This document shows positions 11,999-22,935 of a stretch of 64,000 nucleotides of DNA, one piece after another. The DNA is from Coleophoma eucalyptorum (lineage: Eukaryota; Ascomycota; Leotiomycetes; Helotiales; Dermateaceae), in assembly GCA_026120035.1 (NCBI GenBank), contig JALRME010000037.1, forward strand, positions 62,001 through 126,000, in the 5' to 3' direction. Below the pieces are notes generated by a model, which worked only from the letters and a program-made list of their open reading frames with translations, did no database searches and was not told the origin of the DNA. Every line of letters begins with the position of its first letter. Positions within the stretch are counted from its first letter, which is position 1. The position numbers and the translations under genes are program-made.

Positions 11999-12659
11999 AG
12001 GGTCAGCATGTATATAAATAGCAGGCTACTGTGTATCTGTTAAATCAACTACAACTAAATCGACCAAAATTAGTAGTATAGCCTCTACCAAAATGTCGAT
12101 ATCCCTAACTACCTCTTTGTGAAGCTCGAAGAAAATTTTGACTTCAACCACAAGTGCAGTCTGTACGCCTAGTACAGATCACAGGAGTCTTGAAGAGAGA
12201 TAGAGGCCGTTCCCCAAATATTGCCCTGTAGTTTGTAATGCTGCATCAAAGTAAGTGCTACCTGTATGGGAATGTCTTCCAGTCCAGGGGAAACAGATAA
12301 ACTCACTTATAGTATGTATTATGGTAAGTATTTGAGTCAATATAACAATGATAGTAATAATCTCATTAATTTAGGTATAAATAAGCGGCTAGAGGTGGGT
12401 AGTCTTCAGAATGGGCTTGGTAAAGGTGAGGATATGCTAGAGTGCAACGGAAAGGGGGTCAAATTTGCAGATAACTCTAAAAAATAAAAATGTCAGCAAG
12501 AATGTAACGTTAGATTTCGTATCTCAATATCTCTTGCTCTAACTAACTTTTTTAAGAAATTTCACGAAATAGCGGACTCAGTCAGGGATCATTTCAGGCC
12601 GATTAATACCCTCCAAGTATGTTATCTATACTCTTTCGTTGATATTATAACTAATGGAT

Positions 12660-13330
12660 CACCTCTAGCGTCATTGAATCAACAAGGTGCGGCACAAACA
12701 TTTATGTACGTCTCATGGTACCAGAACTCGGGTACACAAGGACCAATGTCAGCAGAGTTCCTTAGAAATTGCAATGCGCAAGCCGGAGATAAAGTCCTAT
12801 TCAATATCAAAGGAGGCTGCAAGTCGCTCAATTTTCAGAAGAACCGCGATGAACTTAATAATTCCATCCTAAAACTGCGTACGAACATTGACTCCATTTG
12901 TGGAATTCTACTTTGCGGGATCCACGAGGCGATGGCTCCTTGCGCTATATTGAGGTAGAGATTGATGAACTTACAAATGGGCATTATGAGTTTACAGCTA
13001 CGTTTAATGGAAATATTGGTAATGTTTCTACTATGAATAAATATGGCGAAGAATATATTAGCGTAGAGTCGCCAACTGGAGTGGCTACTTTGTCGTTCGA
13101 TATCAACGATGGGTTTAAATTTACCTGCTGCCCTTATAGCTTGGAAACCTGAGGCAAATAATGTCACTTATTCTGGAGTAGGGGAGTTATCGAATGAGTT
13201 TGACTTGTCTACTAGTTCTAAAGTAAGCTCTTTAGTTTCGACAACTACAACTATACCGGGATCTAAGGAAGCTATCAAGCAATGGAGTATTATCTCTATA
13301 CTCTTTATAACTACTTGGCTATTAGTTTAA
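12660..13330 (+). pseudogene. Decayed GPI-anchored surface protein
   Basis: Three overlapping frames carry what looks like one protein. Frame pieces: 12674-12870 (TFMYVSWYQNSGTQGPMSAE, then CNAQAGDKVLFNIKGG), 12898-13152 (GDGSLRYIEVEIDELTNGHY, SFDINDGFKF) and 13109-13330 (NNVTYSGVG, Ser/Thr-rich, then a hydrophobic end WSIISILFITTWLLV). A hydrophobic C-terminal tail after a Ser/Thr-rich stretch is the usual GPI-anchor signal. The frames change twice without plausible introns, near 12870 and 13125, so the gene is probably broken. I do not recognise the family. Confidence 0.45.
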
Positions 13331-13636
13331 CCTAATATAAAATAGATTCCTAGCCTTAACATAATAAATCTAAGAATTAATTTACGGTCTTATTACGTCT
13401 TTATACCTAAAGTAATAGTGTAGGCTTCCTTAGTGTAAGGGTGAGGTAGTGTTATATCACACCTTTGTATATCGTACAAATATAGTATCATTTGATTCTG
13501 GAGTAGGAATTCTTGAAACATCTACTTCCATCCTGCTTAGTAGGAGTTAGAGACTCAATAAAATCGACTTCTCGACCTCTAATAAGCGAGATCAAGTCAG
13601 TATAAGGACATAGGTTGATCAAAAGTAGAATAGAAG

Positions 13637-13760
13637 TGTTTGAGGTATAATAACCTTATATTAATCCAAATCCTATAGGTCTTGTACGAAGGACACAAAA
13701 GAGATAAGAAGAAAAAGAAGAAAGAAACCTACTCCTAGATCCCATCCTTCCTTGTACTTT
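13637..13760 (+). repeat. LTR-like dispersed repeat, copy 2
   Basis: Begins TGTTTGAGGTATAATAACC and continues with the same motif order as copy 1: CCTATAGGTCTTGTACGAAG, GACACAAAAGAGATAAGAAG, then a purine-rich tract. Similarity to copy 1 fades after about 13735, so this copy looks shorter or truncated. It lies just downstream of the decayed GPI-type gene. Confidence 0.5.
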
Positions 13761-15187
13761 TTGCTTTGATCCTATATCCAAGGACTAAGCACAACATCAG
13801 CACAAGCCAAATTGCCGATCACGTGAGAAGACCTGAAATTCCTTGTAGAACAAGGCTATGCTAGCTTTTGCGATTCCAGAAACATCAATTTTAGTATCCT
13901 AGAAGGCTAACCATCGATCTATTAGAGGTTCCGACTTAGTCTAATCAGGAATATATTTCAACACCATTTCGAACATTGGAGATAAAGAATACAAAGTACA
14001 ATACAGCGAGACGACCAAAGGAGACATTGAAAGGCCGGGGCTGGAGGGAAGGGCTGCTTCAGCGAAGAGAGCCGGAAGCGGCCGCGCAGCTGGGCCGTCA
14101 GAGCACGGCATTAGGCCCAAAAGATGCGGGCGTTAGTGCCTCCGCCATGCAGACAGAGGATGCGTGGGACGTCGAGGTCGGACGATGGATGGGGCAATTG
14201 GATGGGGCGATGTGGACGTGCGTTGTTTATAAGTCTAAAGAGTTGCCTATCAAAGATATAGATAACTAGATGCTTGGGCTAAAGTGGATATTGCCCTTGA
14301 TTCACTATTCATGGGCGGTACCCATTTCTTTCACTGCGCAACGTGAAAAACCATGACTTTTGGTCCCCATAAGAACATGTGAAGTATTTATTGGGATAAT
14401 AGGGCTGAAAAGCTGCAACGTCGCGGATGGGATGATGAAGTGCCGCATCCCTTGCTACCTGCAACGCTCCTCCTTTGGGCCAGCGGAGGACTGACCTATG
14501 CGAAGCGTTTCTACTGCTTTAAGGTGCGTCGTGCGGGAAGGGAGGTATTGCCTCTATCAAATCTGCTCAGCTGCTAGCCACTGCGATCATAGAAAGCTAG
14601 TTTTACACGATAAATTATCTGCTCTTCGATTGACCGCAAAACCTTGTCCTTTCCTGCATAAGCTGAGGCTGCGGCTGGAAGAGAGAGTAAGTGTATGGGA
14701 GAGTATATAAGTGTGGGTAAGAGTGAGAGTGTGAGAAAGAGAGGGAGGAGAAAAGGATATTGTCACCATATAACTACCATATACCTAGTGTCCTAGAGTT
14801 CGGAACGAGAGATTCCAAGTCTTAATCGTGACTGTTATCCGCAATTCCTTATTTGATTCAAAAGAATAGAGAAAATGAAAAAAATATCTAGCCTTTGTGT
14901 GCATTATATCAATGGCATGCATGCAAATGCCACCCCAAAACTAACGGACGGATTCAATCGTCGCCAAGCACGACGTAAGCTTTCGGGAACACTTCTTCGT
15001 TTCAGGAAATCGCATTGAGCGTGTACTACCTCATATGCTGTATCTTAGCCCTGCACCTCTTGTCATATACTGTATCTCGGCCCTGCACTTTATAAACAGG
15101 ACCTTGCCGTCTATCTCAGCTATACTATCTATCGCGAGTGGCGTCTCCCATCCGTTGTCGTGCTTGTAAACTGTCTCTAGCGTCCAG
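13761..15187. other. Spacer with a GC-rich islet and a purine-rich tract
   Basis: No supportable gene. A 97-codon plus ORF (13976-14269) covers a locally GC-rich islet (about 14030-14220); it has no recognisable domain and no intron signals, so it is not called. Around 14670-14755 there is a purine-rich GAGAGTGTGAGAAAGAGAGG-type tract of low complexity. Confidence 0.4.
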
Positions 15188-16596
15188 TTATTCTGCGGCC
15201 TTGAGTGCCTCTTCGGTGGCTTTCATAGTGCACTGCAAGGTATTGAGAAGAGACGCTATATTTTCAGCGCCTGGATTTGCCGAGGCTAAGACTCTGTAAG
15301 CGGGTTGCTTTTGTGACTCTCTGGACGTGCTGGTGCATATGCGCATTGAACTTGATGGGCCGATATTGCTACCACCGAAATCAGAAATATGTATCGGTCT
15401 ATTGCCGCCCTTACGTCCTGAAAGATGGAGCAAGGCAGCCGTAACGGCTTGCAGAGCTCCTCGGATAGCGATTTCAATCACCTCTGCTTTGGCCTCGCCC
15501 GTCAGTTCGAAGCTACCCACTGAAACCACAACATCTGAGGAGACACCGATGCAGCGGAGATTGCCATTCAATTCCTGGACCGAGGATAGGAGGATTCGAA
15601 TACTCATGGCGAATAAGAGAAAGGCCTCTTTGTGGTTGTCCTCGTCTTGGCACTGTTTGCATTGCATTAAAGTTTGCCAAGGAGTTTCTGCAAGCTGGAC
15701 TCCCCGCAAGACGGAGTCGAGGGACGGACCGCTGGTATGAGGGTATTTCAGATATTCTAGATGGTAAAGTAGCTTCACGAGCAGTTGTAGGCACGAACAG
15801 CAAGTCAGGCTTGAGGATATCGATGTGCCGGTATCTTCGAGGTCGCTACCATGAACTATGGTACTGCGTGGGCTCGATATGTTTGTATCATTAGTTGATA
15901 GAGTGACAATACTAGTAGCATAGCAGTCATATTCAGAGGTTTCTGTCGTTTCTGACGGCAGAGTTGGGGATGACCTGGAGAGTTTGTTAACTGCGCTGGA
16001 AGTCTGGAGAAACAAAGTCAGAGCGGACAACACTGATAACCTGATAGCTTACTTACTTGATTACCGATGGCCTGTAGAGTTAGGCTGTGTTCTGTGCCCA
16101 TGGGTTCGCTCACACTCAAGTTCATGCGATGAATAAGATCACGATTAGTGTCCGAGATGAGGTTGTCTGTAAAGGCAGAATGGAAGCCATGGTCAAGGTC
16201 AAACTCGAAGGATATCGAGTCCAGGGGAGGATGCTGCTGCTGATTCTCCTGTGTGAAGGATGTCCACGGGGTCATAAGATCGGTATTGTTTCCCGGTCTT
16301 TCGTCCTGTCTCTCAGTGCGCTCATTATTGCTTTGCTGCATCAAAGTCCGTTTGTTCTTGCTTCCCTTCGGTCGCCCCAGCCGATTGCCTGGGCTATAGG
16401 TACATCGGCTTTGAGAGCCTTCGCAGGTTGAGCATGGATTTCCTCCAGAGCATCTTATCTTTCCCTGATGGCAGGAATTACATGAAGAACGTAACCGACC
16501 AGCTGTTTTCGTGGCCCTGTTATGTTCCAAATGCCTTTCTTGGTTGTCCGACAAGGGATTTTGAAGGAACATACGTTGATTGCTATTGTGCAACAT
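15188..16596 (-). CDS. Zn2Cys6 transcription factor, AflR-like
   Basis: Two exons, 16057-16596 and 15188-16003, join in frame through GTAAGT/CCAG to give 451 residues. The binuclear zinc cluster is at about residues 38-66: SCNSCHQGKIRCSGGNPCST, then CEGSQSRC. All six cysteines are present in Cx2Cx6Cx5Cx2Cx6C spacing. It is followed by the basic linker RLGRPKGSKNKRT, which is characteristic of AflR, the sterigmatocystin/aflatoxin regulator. The C-terminal half has a CxxC(S)CLQLL segment and Leu-rich helices like the AflR regulatory domain. Such proteins bind promoters of their own PKS clusters in the nucleus. It is the nearest apparently intact regulator on the left of the biosynthetic core (about 3 kb from the dioxygenase), which makes it a good candidate pathway activator; that is inference. 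A second in-frame Met lies eight residues downstream. Confidence 0.8.
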
Positions 16597-17446
16597 TCCA
16601 GAAGCAATTGCGATGAAGATTTCTCCTGGGGTGCCAGTATGACACAGATAATTGCCAGATTGATGGGAAATGAGATGATATGGCCACTGAATAGTGTTCA
16701 GGATAACAGGGCCATTGGGTGGCAGTTCAATGCTCCAGAGTTATGAGAAGTAGACCCTGGAATACCGCATGGTTTGAATCAAAGCTGAATACTACTTATG
16801 ATGCAGTAAGAGCTTGGCATCATGGAGATATCCTGTCACATTCACGTCTCTAAGTGTTTTTCAGGTACTGCTTGTCGCCCGTTTGTCAATGGATGTGGGC
16901 CACGTCCAGCCCTACAATCTTTCCAAGTAAGCCTAGACAAGCCAAGATAAGACCATATCCAACCACAAATTATGCTGCGCTGCAAGCTAATGCTAAGGCT
17001 CTGGCCACTCTTTTGTGGAGCCCAATAGAAACCACAGTAAATCAGTGTACGGTCCAGCTCCTAGGGAGCGAATAATTGGATCTGATTGGAGGAAAGTACG
17101 AGGGTCTCCCAGCTGAAAAGAAAGTTTGTTCTCAAACATGAGTCTTGTTTAAAGAAGGCCAAGACTTGCGTCATCTGACAGCTCTTCCTCACACCATTGA
17201 CCTCTGTTTTGAAGGTACGAAGCTCTCTCGACGTAGAGCGCCTGATACCTGAGCATTGCAGAAAACTTAAAGTGTCCCAAGGAGAACCCTAAAATAGTTA
17301 CTGGATTGCGGACTTCTACCACACGTCGATAATAACAAATTTGCCGAAAGGAATAATGCTTGTAAACATGGTTGACTGCGCGAAGAAAATTCCGATCTGG
17401 CATAGCGTGACTTATAAGTCAGTGGGACACTTTGTAGTACTCTCCT
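16597..17446. other. Promoter side of the AflR-like gene; nothing else recognised
   Basis: This contains the upstream region of the AflR-like gene. ORFs on both strands (at most 84 codons) lack domains. The minus ORF 17149-17403 is the longest and shows no motif I can name. Confidence 0.35.
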
Positions 17447-17754
17447 GTGTTAACACCTAATTTAACAACACCAACGCTACGAACTAGCTATAACTACACC
17501 TAAAATAGCCAAATCAGATGATTCTATAGCCTCTTGACAGGTACGTACATTATAGCCAGGCTTACTATAGATACTATAATTATATATAAGCGAGTATGAG
17601 TAGAGTCGGAGGGGTTTCGGACCCAAGAAGCATATAAAGTGGGCATGGCATGGAAAATTGTTTCTTTCTTCTGTTTCTTCTTATATTTTTTGTGTCCTTC
17701 GTACGAGAACTATAGGATTCAGTCAATATAAGGTTATTGTGCTCCCAAATACCA
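17447..17754 (-). repeat. LTR-like dispersed repeat, copy 3 (inverted)
   Basis: Read on the minus strand from about 17754, this repeats the motif order of copy 1: CACAATAACCTTATATTGAC, CCTATAGTTCTCGTACGAAG, AGAAGAAACAGAAGAAAG, then GGGTCCGAAACCCCTCCGAC. The plus-strand left end TGTTAACA (17447) would be the 3' terminus on the repeat strand. The length of about 308 bp fits a solo LTR. It lies immediately beyond the truncated end of the regulator fragment at 17847-18343, so insertion or recombination here may have removed the rest of that gene. Confidence 0.5.
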
Positions 17755-17846
17755 CTATCCTGCCATTGATCAAACCTGTGTCCTTACAAGATAGTGTATT
17801 ACGTACATATAGGAGTCGATTCACTATATCTTTAATACCATAGAGC

Positions 17847-18343
17847 CTAGGCGGAAACCAGCGCGTTACTATACGTGCGGCTCTTATAAACCGAGAAAGT
17901 CTGGCCTTGGTAGGGTGTTGCTTTCTTGAGGCCGGGATCCAAATTTGGCACTAAAGGCTCGGCAGGGCTCAGAGATGCTTTAGACAGCTGTTCTTCAAGC
18001 TGCCGGATTCTACACTCCAGAAACTTGACATGCCGAGCCGACGGCGTGCTGGCGAGAGTCGGGACATTTGTCGACCTCGCAACTACCACACTGGGTGCAT
18101 GGCCGGGAACCATCGATGACCGGCTGGGGCTGAAAACAAGTGTTGAGGGTGGACGGTCTGAGGATTCTGGAAGCGGACTATGTGCTGACGTGGGACCCTG
18201 GCCAAGTTACTGCCGCGAAGGTTGCGCGGGAGGGCTTTTATAGACACAAGTCCCGTTTCTGGACCGTTCGCGGTTACTGCAGGGAAGCTTTCGATCGCAG
18301 CGAATCTTACGACTCCGGCAGAGCATACATGCACTAGAGTCAT
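17847..18343 (-). pseudogene. Zn2Cys6 regulator, N-terminal fragment, broken
   Basis: On the minus strand one frame reads CMLCRSRKIRCDRKLPCSNR then ERSRNGTCVY. This is a Zn2Cys6 domain in which the fifth cysteine is Arg (CGC for TGC). The same frame meets TAA after PPAQPSRQ (about 18206-18208) and continues open through a Ser/Pro-rich linker and a coiled-coil-like FLECRIRQLEEQLSKASL, the usual dimerisation element after the zinc cluster. It ends at a stop near 17847 with no regulatory middle domain. The LTR-like repeat starts about 90 bp further on. A lost zinc ligand, an internal stop and truncation make this a relic. Confidence 0.65.
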
Positions 18344-19397
18344 CTCTTTCAGCGCACAAGACCGACCACCAGAGCACTACAACCTACATAGGTCGTCGCC
18401 GGCGCCGGCGTTGGGGGGGGGGGGGGCTCGATCATGGTGTCTGTTATTACTGTATGATTGAAAGGAATGTAGATGTACCAGCGTCATATCTCTGGGCGAC
18501 ATTCGTTTTGTACCTGGCTGAGAGGGACTCGGCAAATACCAGCGTATGCAAAGACTAATCCCCGAGCCCGAGCCCGAGTTTACGTTACCGATGGAGTTTA
18601 TTAAGTCTGAGAGATCCTATTTTGGTATTCCTCAAGCCATAGTCGACTATGAATTCCACTACCAGCGTTCATTTTCTTAAAGACTTTTCTCTCCGACCTC
18701 GCTTCGATCAGCCTGCACAACACCACTACACCCACCGCCCGCCAATAAAATCCCCTGTGATCCTAAATAACTACAACATAGCTTCACGAATACTTAACTC
18801 AATTCTGACCTTGGCTTATCTCCTAGACACAAAAGCATTCAAAATCGAGGGTGAAGTTAGAAATTTTTGAATTATTACCTTGGTTATAAAAAGTTTTATA
18901 GATCATACTTGGGTTTTGGAACTGAGGAGATTATTCTCTTGAAAATAGTAGGACGAGTACTATTATTCTTGGCATGTCTTTGCAGCCAAAACTTAAACTT
19001 GGGAGCCTTATACTTCTGGAATGTAGAAAAACTCTTCTGAAGTGACCTGTTTCATATGCAGTATAATATTTCGTTCACAGATTTTAAGCTATAAATTTAA
19101 AAGATTTAAGACCAGTAAGAGTTTATCTCTACTATTGATGGTTACAGCAACTCATCCGGTAGAACCTAGAGTTTCATGGGCCCATACAGAATCCTATACA
19201 ATTCAATATTAAATGGGAAGCATTTGAAAATTCCTATGTCAGAGGCTGGCTGGATCACGGCATTACTCGCATGAGCCAGAACAGCACATACCAGGCAGGA
19301 AGTCCATGAAACAATAGAAGAAAATATAATGAACACTTTGATTGTGAAGGTTTACTATTTCTAAAAACTAGGCGTGCTCACAGGTTGCCTCCATCCT
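18344..19397. other. Intergenic with a poly-G run
   Basis: No gene seen. There is a GGCGCCGGCG palindromic GC patch followed by a run of 14 G (18413-18426), and a CCCGAGCCCGAGCCCGAG triplet-like repeat near 18560. The rest (18640-19397) is AT-rich. Confidence 0.4.
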
Positions 19398-20564
19398 CTA
19401 AGAAGCTGCCACCTCTCGCTGAAGCAGCTTGCCAGTATGACCCATGGTCTCAATCAGTCGCTGCTGGATGTGGTGGCCTATCACCGTCTCGGTGCCTGAG
19501 CCATCCAGAGCCTTGACGTTCAAGCTCAAGTTGCCATTCAAAAAGAATGCAATGCTATGACGATGCTTGTGCCGGTTGGTGAACACGCGATGGCGCGCGC
19601 TCCGATAGTAGCCCCCGGTGTACTTCTGCATCATGTCGCCCATGTTGATAACAAATCCGTCGGCGACCACCGGCACCGAGACCCAAGTCTCTGATGGTGG
19701 GTAGAAGACCTCGAGGCCTGTTGTTCCAGCCTCCTGCAGCAAGATTGCCACACAACCAAAATCGGTATGGTCGGCGACTTGAGTCGACATTATAAGCACA
19801 GATATAAGCTGGAATGTAAAAAGGGGATATTTTAGAGAACTCACCTCCAAACTGGCGAGGATCCTGGGCCTCTACAGGACCATAGTGTAAAAGCCTCATT
19901 GGAATTGACGGCTTGCTGAGAAGCGAATCAAATACATTGGGTGGGCATCCCCACTCTTTGGGAAGACCAAGGCCCATAATATCGAGGATATTCTTCACCA
20001 GGGCTAGCATTCTGGTCTGGTACTCCATTATACGATCCTGGAACATATCCTTGCGAATGCTAGAAGGCCACAAATTTGGGCCAGTGGAGAAGGAGCCGCA
20101 ATCAGGGTCGTCTTCTGGGACCTCTCTTCCGACCATGAAGGTCTAAGGGGAACGAATTAGTCAAGTTTTTGTATAAAATATCAAAAGAATTTCAGGAAGG
20201 AACAAAGCCGCTTTCTCACCTCCTTGGTATCGGGTAGCAAGCCCTTATGGTGGGTCTGGATACCCGGAGGCTCATAACCCCTGAATGAGCGACCAACAGA
20301 CTTGCTAATACAGACCTCCATCTTTTGGTCGTCGGAGAGGGCGAAGAACATTTTGTTGCACTCAAGCGCTTCACGCAGAGCATCGTGCGGGATACCGTGG
20401 CCAATGATGTTGAAGAATCCATAAGTGTGGCAGGCATGAGCCACGCTCTTGACAACTGCATGTCGAGCCTCCTCGGAAGCCGCAGGTGAGATGAAGTCGC
20501 TGATATCGACCGTTGGGATGTCTGTGAGTTCGTTGTTGCTATCCATTTTATATTCCTTGCTCAC
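19398..20564 (-). CDS. 2-oxoglutarate/Fe(II) dioxygenase, TropC-type candidate
   Basis: Exons 20220-20564, 19845-20142 and 19398-19777 join in frame to 340 residues. The N-terminal DIOX_N part reads [10 protein letters not shown] and [17 protein letters not shown]. The catalytic core has [18 protein letters not shown] (the HxD iron ligands), YRSARHRVF (distal His) and R-x-S in [12 protein letters not shown] (2-oxoglutarate binding), so all key residues are present. This is the isopenicillin-N-synthase-like family. In the Talaromyces stipitatus tropolone pathway a member, TropC, oxidises the dearomatised hydroxy-dienone made by the FAD monooxygenase and triggers ring expansion to stipitaldehyde. 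The presence of a reductive NR-PKS and a matching monooxygenase nearby supports that role here, but other 2OG oxidations remain possible. It diverges from the YciI-like gene across a 744-bp promoter containing three CCGACCC/GGGTCGG half-sites. A second Met (six residues later) could be the start. Confidence 0.85.
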
Positions 20565-20792
20565 AGACGTGTTATTGAATACACGTGGTAGCTGCAGTCT
20601 TGCTCAGTACTCGTGCCTCCCTTTAGAAGGTGCTCTTTATACGAATAAAATGCCATAGTACTCAGCTTCGTCTGGTACAAGATCAAGTGACCAGTCTGAA
20701 ACGAGACATGACCATCCCTGTATTTGTCATTATCCTTGATATCATCATGGCATGCTCAACCGATGCTTGATATCGGGGTTAAGAATTAAATT

Positions 20793-20842
20793 GACCCAGT
20801 TGGGTCGGTGCTTAGATCGAGGAGCTGTAAAACTCCGACCCG
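20793..20842. promoter_or_regulatory. Clustered GGGTCGG half-sites (candidate Zn2Cys6 operator)
   Basis: In the dioxygenase/YciI divergent promoter, TTGACCCAGTTGGGTCGG (about 20791-20808) is a near-perfect inverted repeat. A further copy, AAACTCCGACCCG (20830-20842), lies some 20 bp away. The latter is the exact reverse complement of CGGGTCGGAGTTT found at 26532-26544 in the monooxygenase/PKS promoter. CGG-containing, paired half-sites are typical targets of Zn2Cys6 proteins. Function is inferred from sequence sharing only. Confidence 0.5.
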
Positions 20843-21308
20843 TGGTTAGGCAGATTGACAGAAATTGTGTTGTCTTGCGCCTAAGCTCATAACCATATTT
20901 TGACTTTCGTCGGAGTATTTCAGCTATTGGAATATATCACTGAGTGCAGTTGCGTAGATGAACTTTCAACTTTTGCCGCGGCCGATATTGGTTTATGAAG
21001 AAATCGTCAAGGCTATCGGCTCGTTTTCATTCCTGTAAGGCAACGGAACCTGATCCGAGACATGCTGAGTAAGCCAAGTATCTTTCTCGATAACACAGTA
21101 TGTACAACATCCAATGATCCTCGTAAGGCTCAGCTGCGTAGATGATAAATAGGATACTTATAATCTTATTCTAGTCAATCTAACATCGCCTTCATCCATC
21201 TTTTTTTCATAGTCGCATACAACGGAAATCTTGTCGGTTACCTCCACTTAGAGCCATAGTAGCTGTTTCATTTCTTCCACGCAGTTCCACTGTCCAACCA
21301 ATGTTAAA

Positions 21309-21644
21309 ATGTCTTTTGAAGCAAACTGGCTCGTACACATCCCTGATAAATCCACCGCCGACGTTGTGTGGACGCGACAGGAAAGCCTGCCAAAGCATCT
21401 GGCTCACAACAAGGCACACGTTGAAGCAGGGCATATTGTCATGATGGGACCTGTGGTCGTATCGCACCCAAAGAGCCCTGGCGATCCCCTTGCTGCAAGA
21501 GGCAGCGTCATGGTGTGGAAAGCAGAGAGCGAGGCTGAGGTACGCACCCAGTTGAGCGAGGATCCCTATACAACGCTCGGGGTTTGGGATCTCGAAAAAG
21601 CGACAGTCACACCGTTCCTATGTGCAATGAGGAAGCCGCTGTGA
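21309..21644 (+). CDS. YciI-like small protein
   Basis: Single-exon ORF of 111 codons starting MSFEANWLVHIPDKSTADVV. Features match the YciI-like (dimeric ferredoxin-like alpha/beta barrel) family: N-terminal beta strand NWLVHIPD, a His-containing helix (RQESLPKHLAHNKAHVEAG), a MMGPVVV strand, GSVMVWKAES and a Pro/Tyr region (SEDPYTTLGVWD) before the last strand. Length is as usual for the family (about 95-115). Some small barrel proteins in fungal polyketide clusters act as cyclases, hydrolases or dehydratase-like partners, but YciI itself has no single known reaction. The gene shares the divergent promoter with the dioxygenase and lies between it and the monooxygenase, so it is probably a pathway member; substrate and reaction are unknown. 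Confidence 0.75.
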   Translation: MSFEANWLVHIPDKSTADVVWTRQESLPKHLAHNKAHVEAGHIVMMGPVVVSHPKSPGDPLAARGSVMVWKAESEAEVRTQLSEDPYTTLGVWDLEKATVTPFLCAMRKPL

Positions 21645-22935
21645 TGAAGACTGACGGCACGATCTTGATGTCGAATCTTTGATGGAAAGAGATTTTCTAG
21701 AGATCATTACCAACATGACCTCTCCCTTGTTGTTGTATTAGGTGATTACAAGGACAGGGAGCCCATAGAGCTGCTCTATAATTCCTAGCTATATGGTTTT
21801 TCAGGGCATCACTACGCTATATAAAACGCTACTAGGAGCGACCAACTACAATAGAATAGTGAATAATTGGATTTCTCGAAGATAATCAAAATGGAAGTCG
21901 CGCATTTACCAATATTTCATCTTTCAAATTCTTTATTTCTTACCCTATTTAAAGTCCTTTAGTAGGAAAATCTCATGCAATGACCACCATACTTAAACTT
22001 ACGAAATAGCATATATGACGAGAGCATATGATGGAGGCAAAACCAGCTTATTAGTTATGTAGTTCGTCGCTACTTGTGACTAGCGAATTGAATAACGTAC
22101 GATATTTTTTTTTTCGAGCATTGATAAGCTTTTATACATTTGTGACTTCTGTCGTAAAAACAATACAACATAGACTTCTCCCACGCATTGTATTCTTCCT
22201 CTAACACACACATCTGAGCGGGCAATTTACTTGAACATTGCGCACTTCTTTCGGCAGAACAAGTAGTCAAGGGTTAGAATGTCTTGAGATTGCCGCCATG
22301 CAATCCAGTTGAGCGGCTCCATCGTTGCTTCTAGGGAAGTTCTGTTCCGCTAGAAGCAACAAGGCTGCTAAAGCTCAAGGAAATATGTTTCATAAAATTC
22401 TAGAAAGGCATAACTTCCTCTTCCCTTGGTCCATAGCCGTGCTTCAAAACAGATAAATCGAGTTAGCCACGCAGTTGATCCTAGTGGAGAGTCGGACCTT
22501 CAAAGGACGCCTCGGTGTAAATGATTAATTATATTATTATATCTTAGTGGTTTAGAGCGATCAGCGCGACTAATGGCATTGAAGGTTTAACTACAGCTTC
22601 CACGTCCTTACTTCATGTGCCAAAATCATTTTAGTCGTAAGATAGGTGAAACTGGTGGGTAAAAATGTGCATTGACTATAAAATCTAGACCGGTCTTTAA
22701 ACCGGTGTTTATTTCTCATCGGGTTGGTTGTTTTCTATTATATTTTCCTTTTTCTGGATCGCGTGACTTTAAACTCACTCGCTAAGGGCTGTTTGAGTCA
22801 AGGAGGTAACGACCTTTTTTTTATCTTGTTTCTTTTTCCTATAGCTCTCCACTTAATGCCCTTTAACTTCAGCACTGGATTCTCCTACCCCCCCCCCCCC
22901 CAGGCAATGGAGGAAATTTCAATTGGGAGTGGAAA
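21645..22935. other. Intergenic, AT-rich, with a poly-C run
   Basis: No gene recognised. A run of 14 C (22888-22901) lies just upstream of the broken regulator at 22936. Two CCGGT elements with an A/T spacer (GACCGGTCTTTAAACCGG, about 22689-22706) sit upstream of it and may be relics of its promoter. Confidence 0.4.

Noticed and set aside
13976..14269. 97-codon plus-strand ORF in a GC-rich islet
   Set aside because: No domain, no homologue recognised, Arg/Glu/Gly-rich low-information composition; GC-rich sequence opens frames by chance.
18413..22901. Poly-G (18413-18426) and poly-C (22888-22901) runs as possible functional signals
   Set aside because: Simple 14-base homopolymers; no evidence of a role, and prone to sequencing error.
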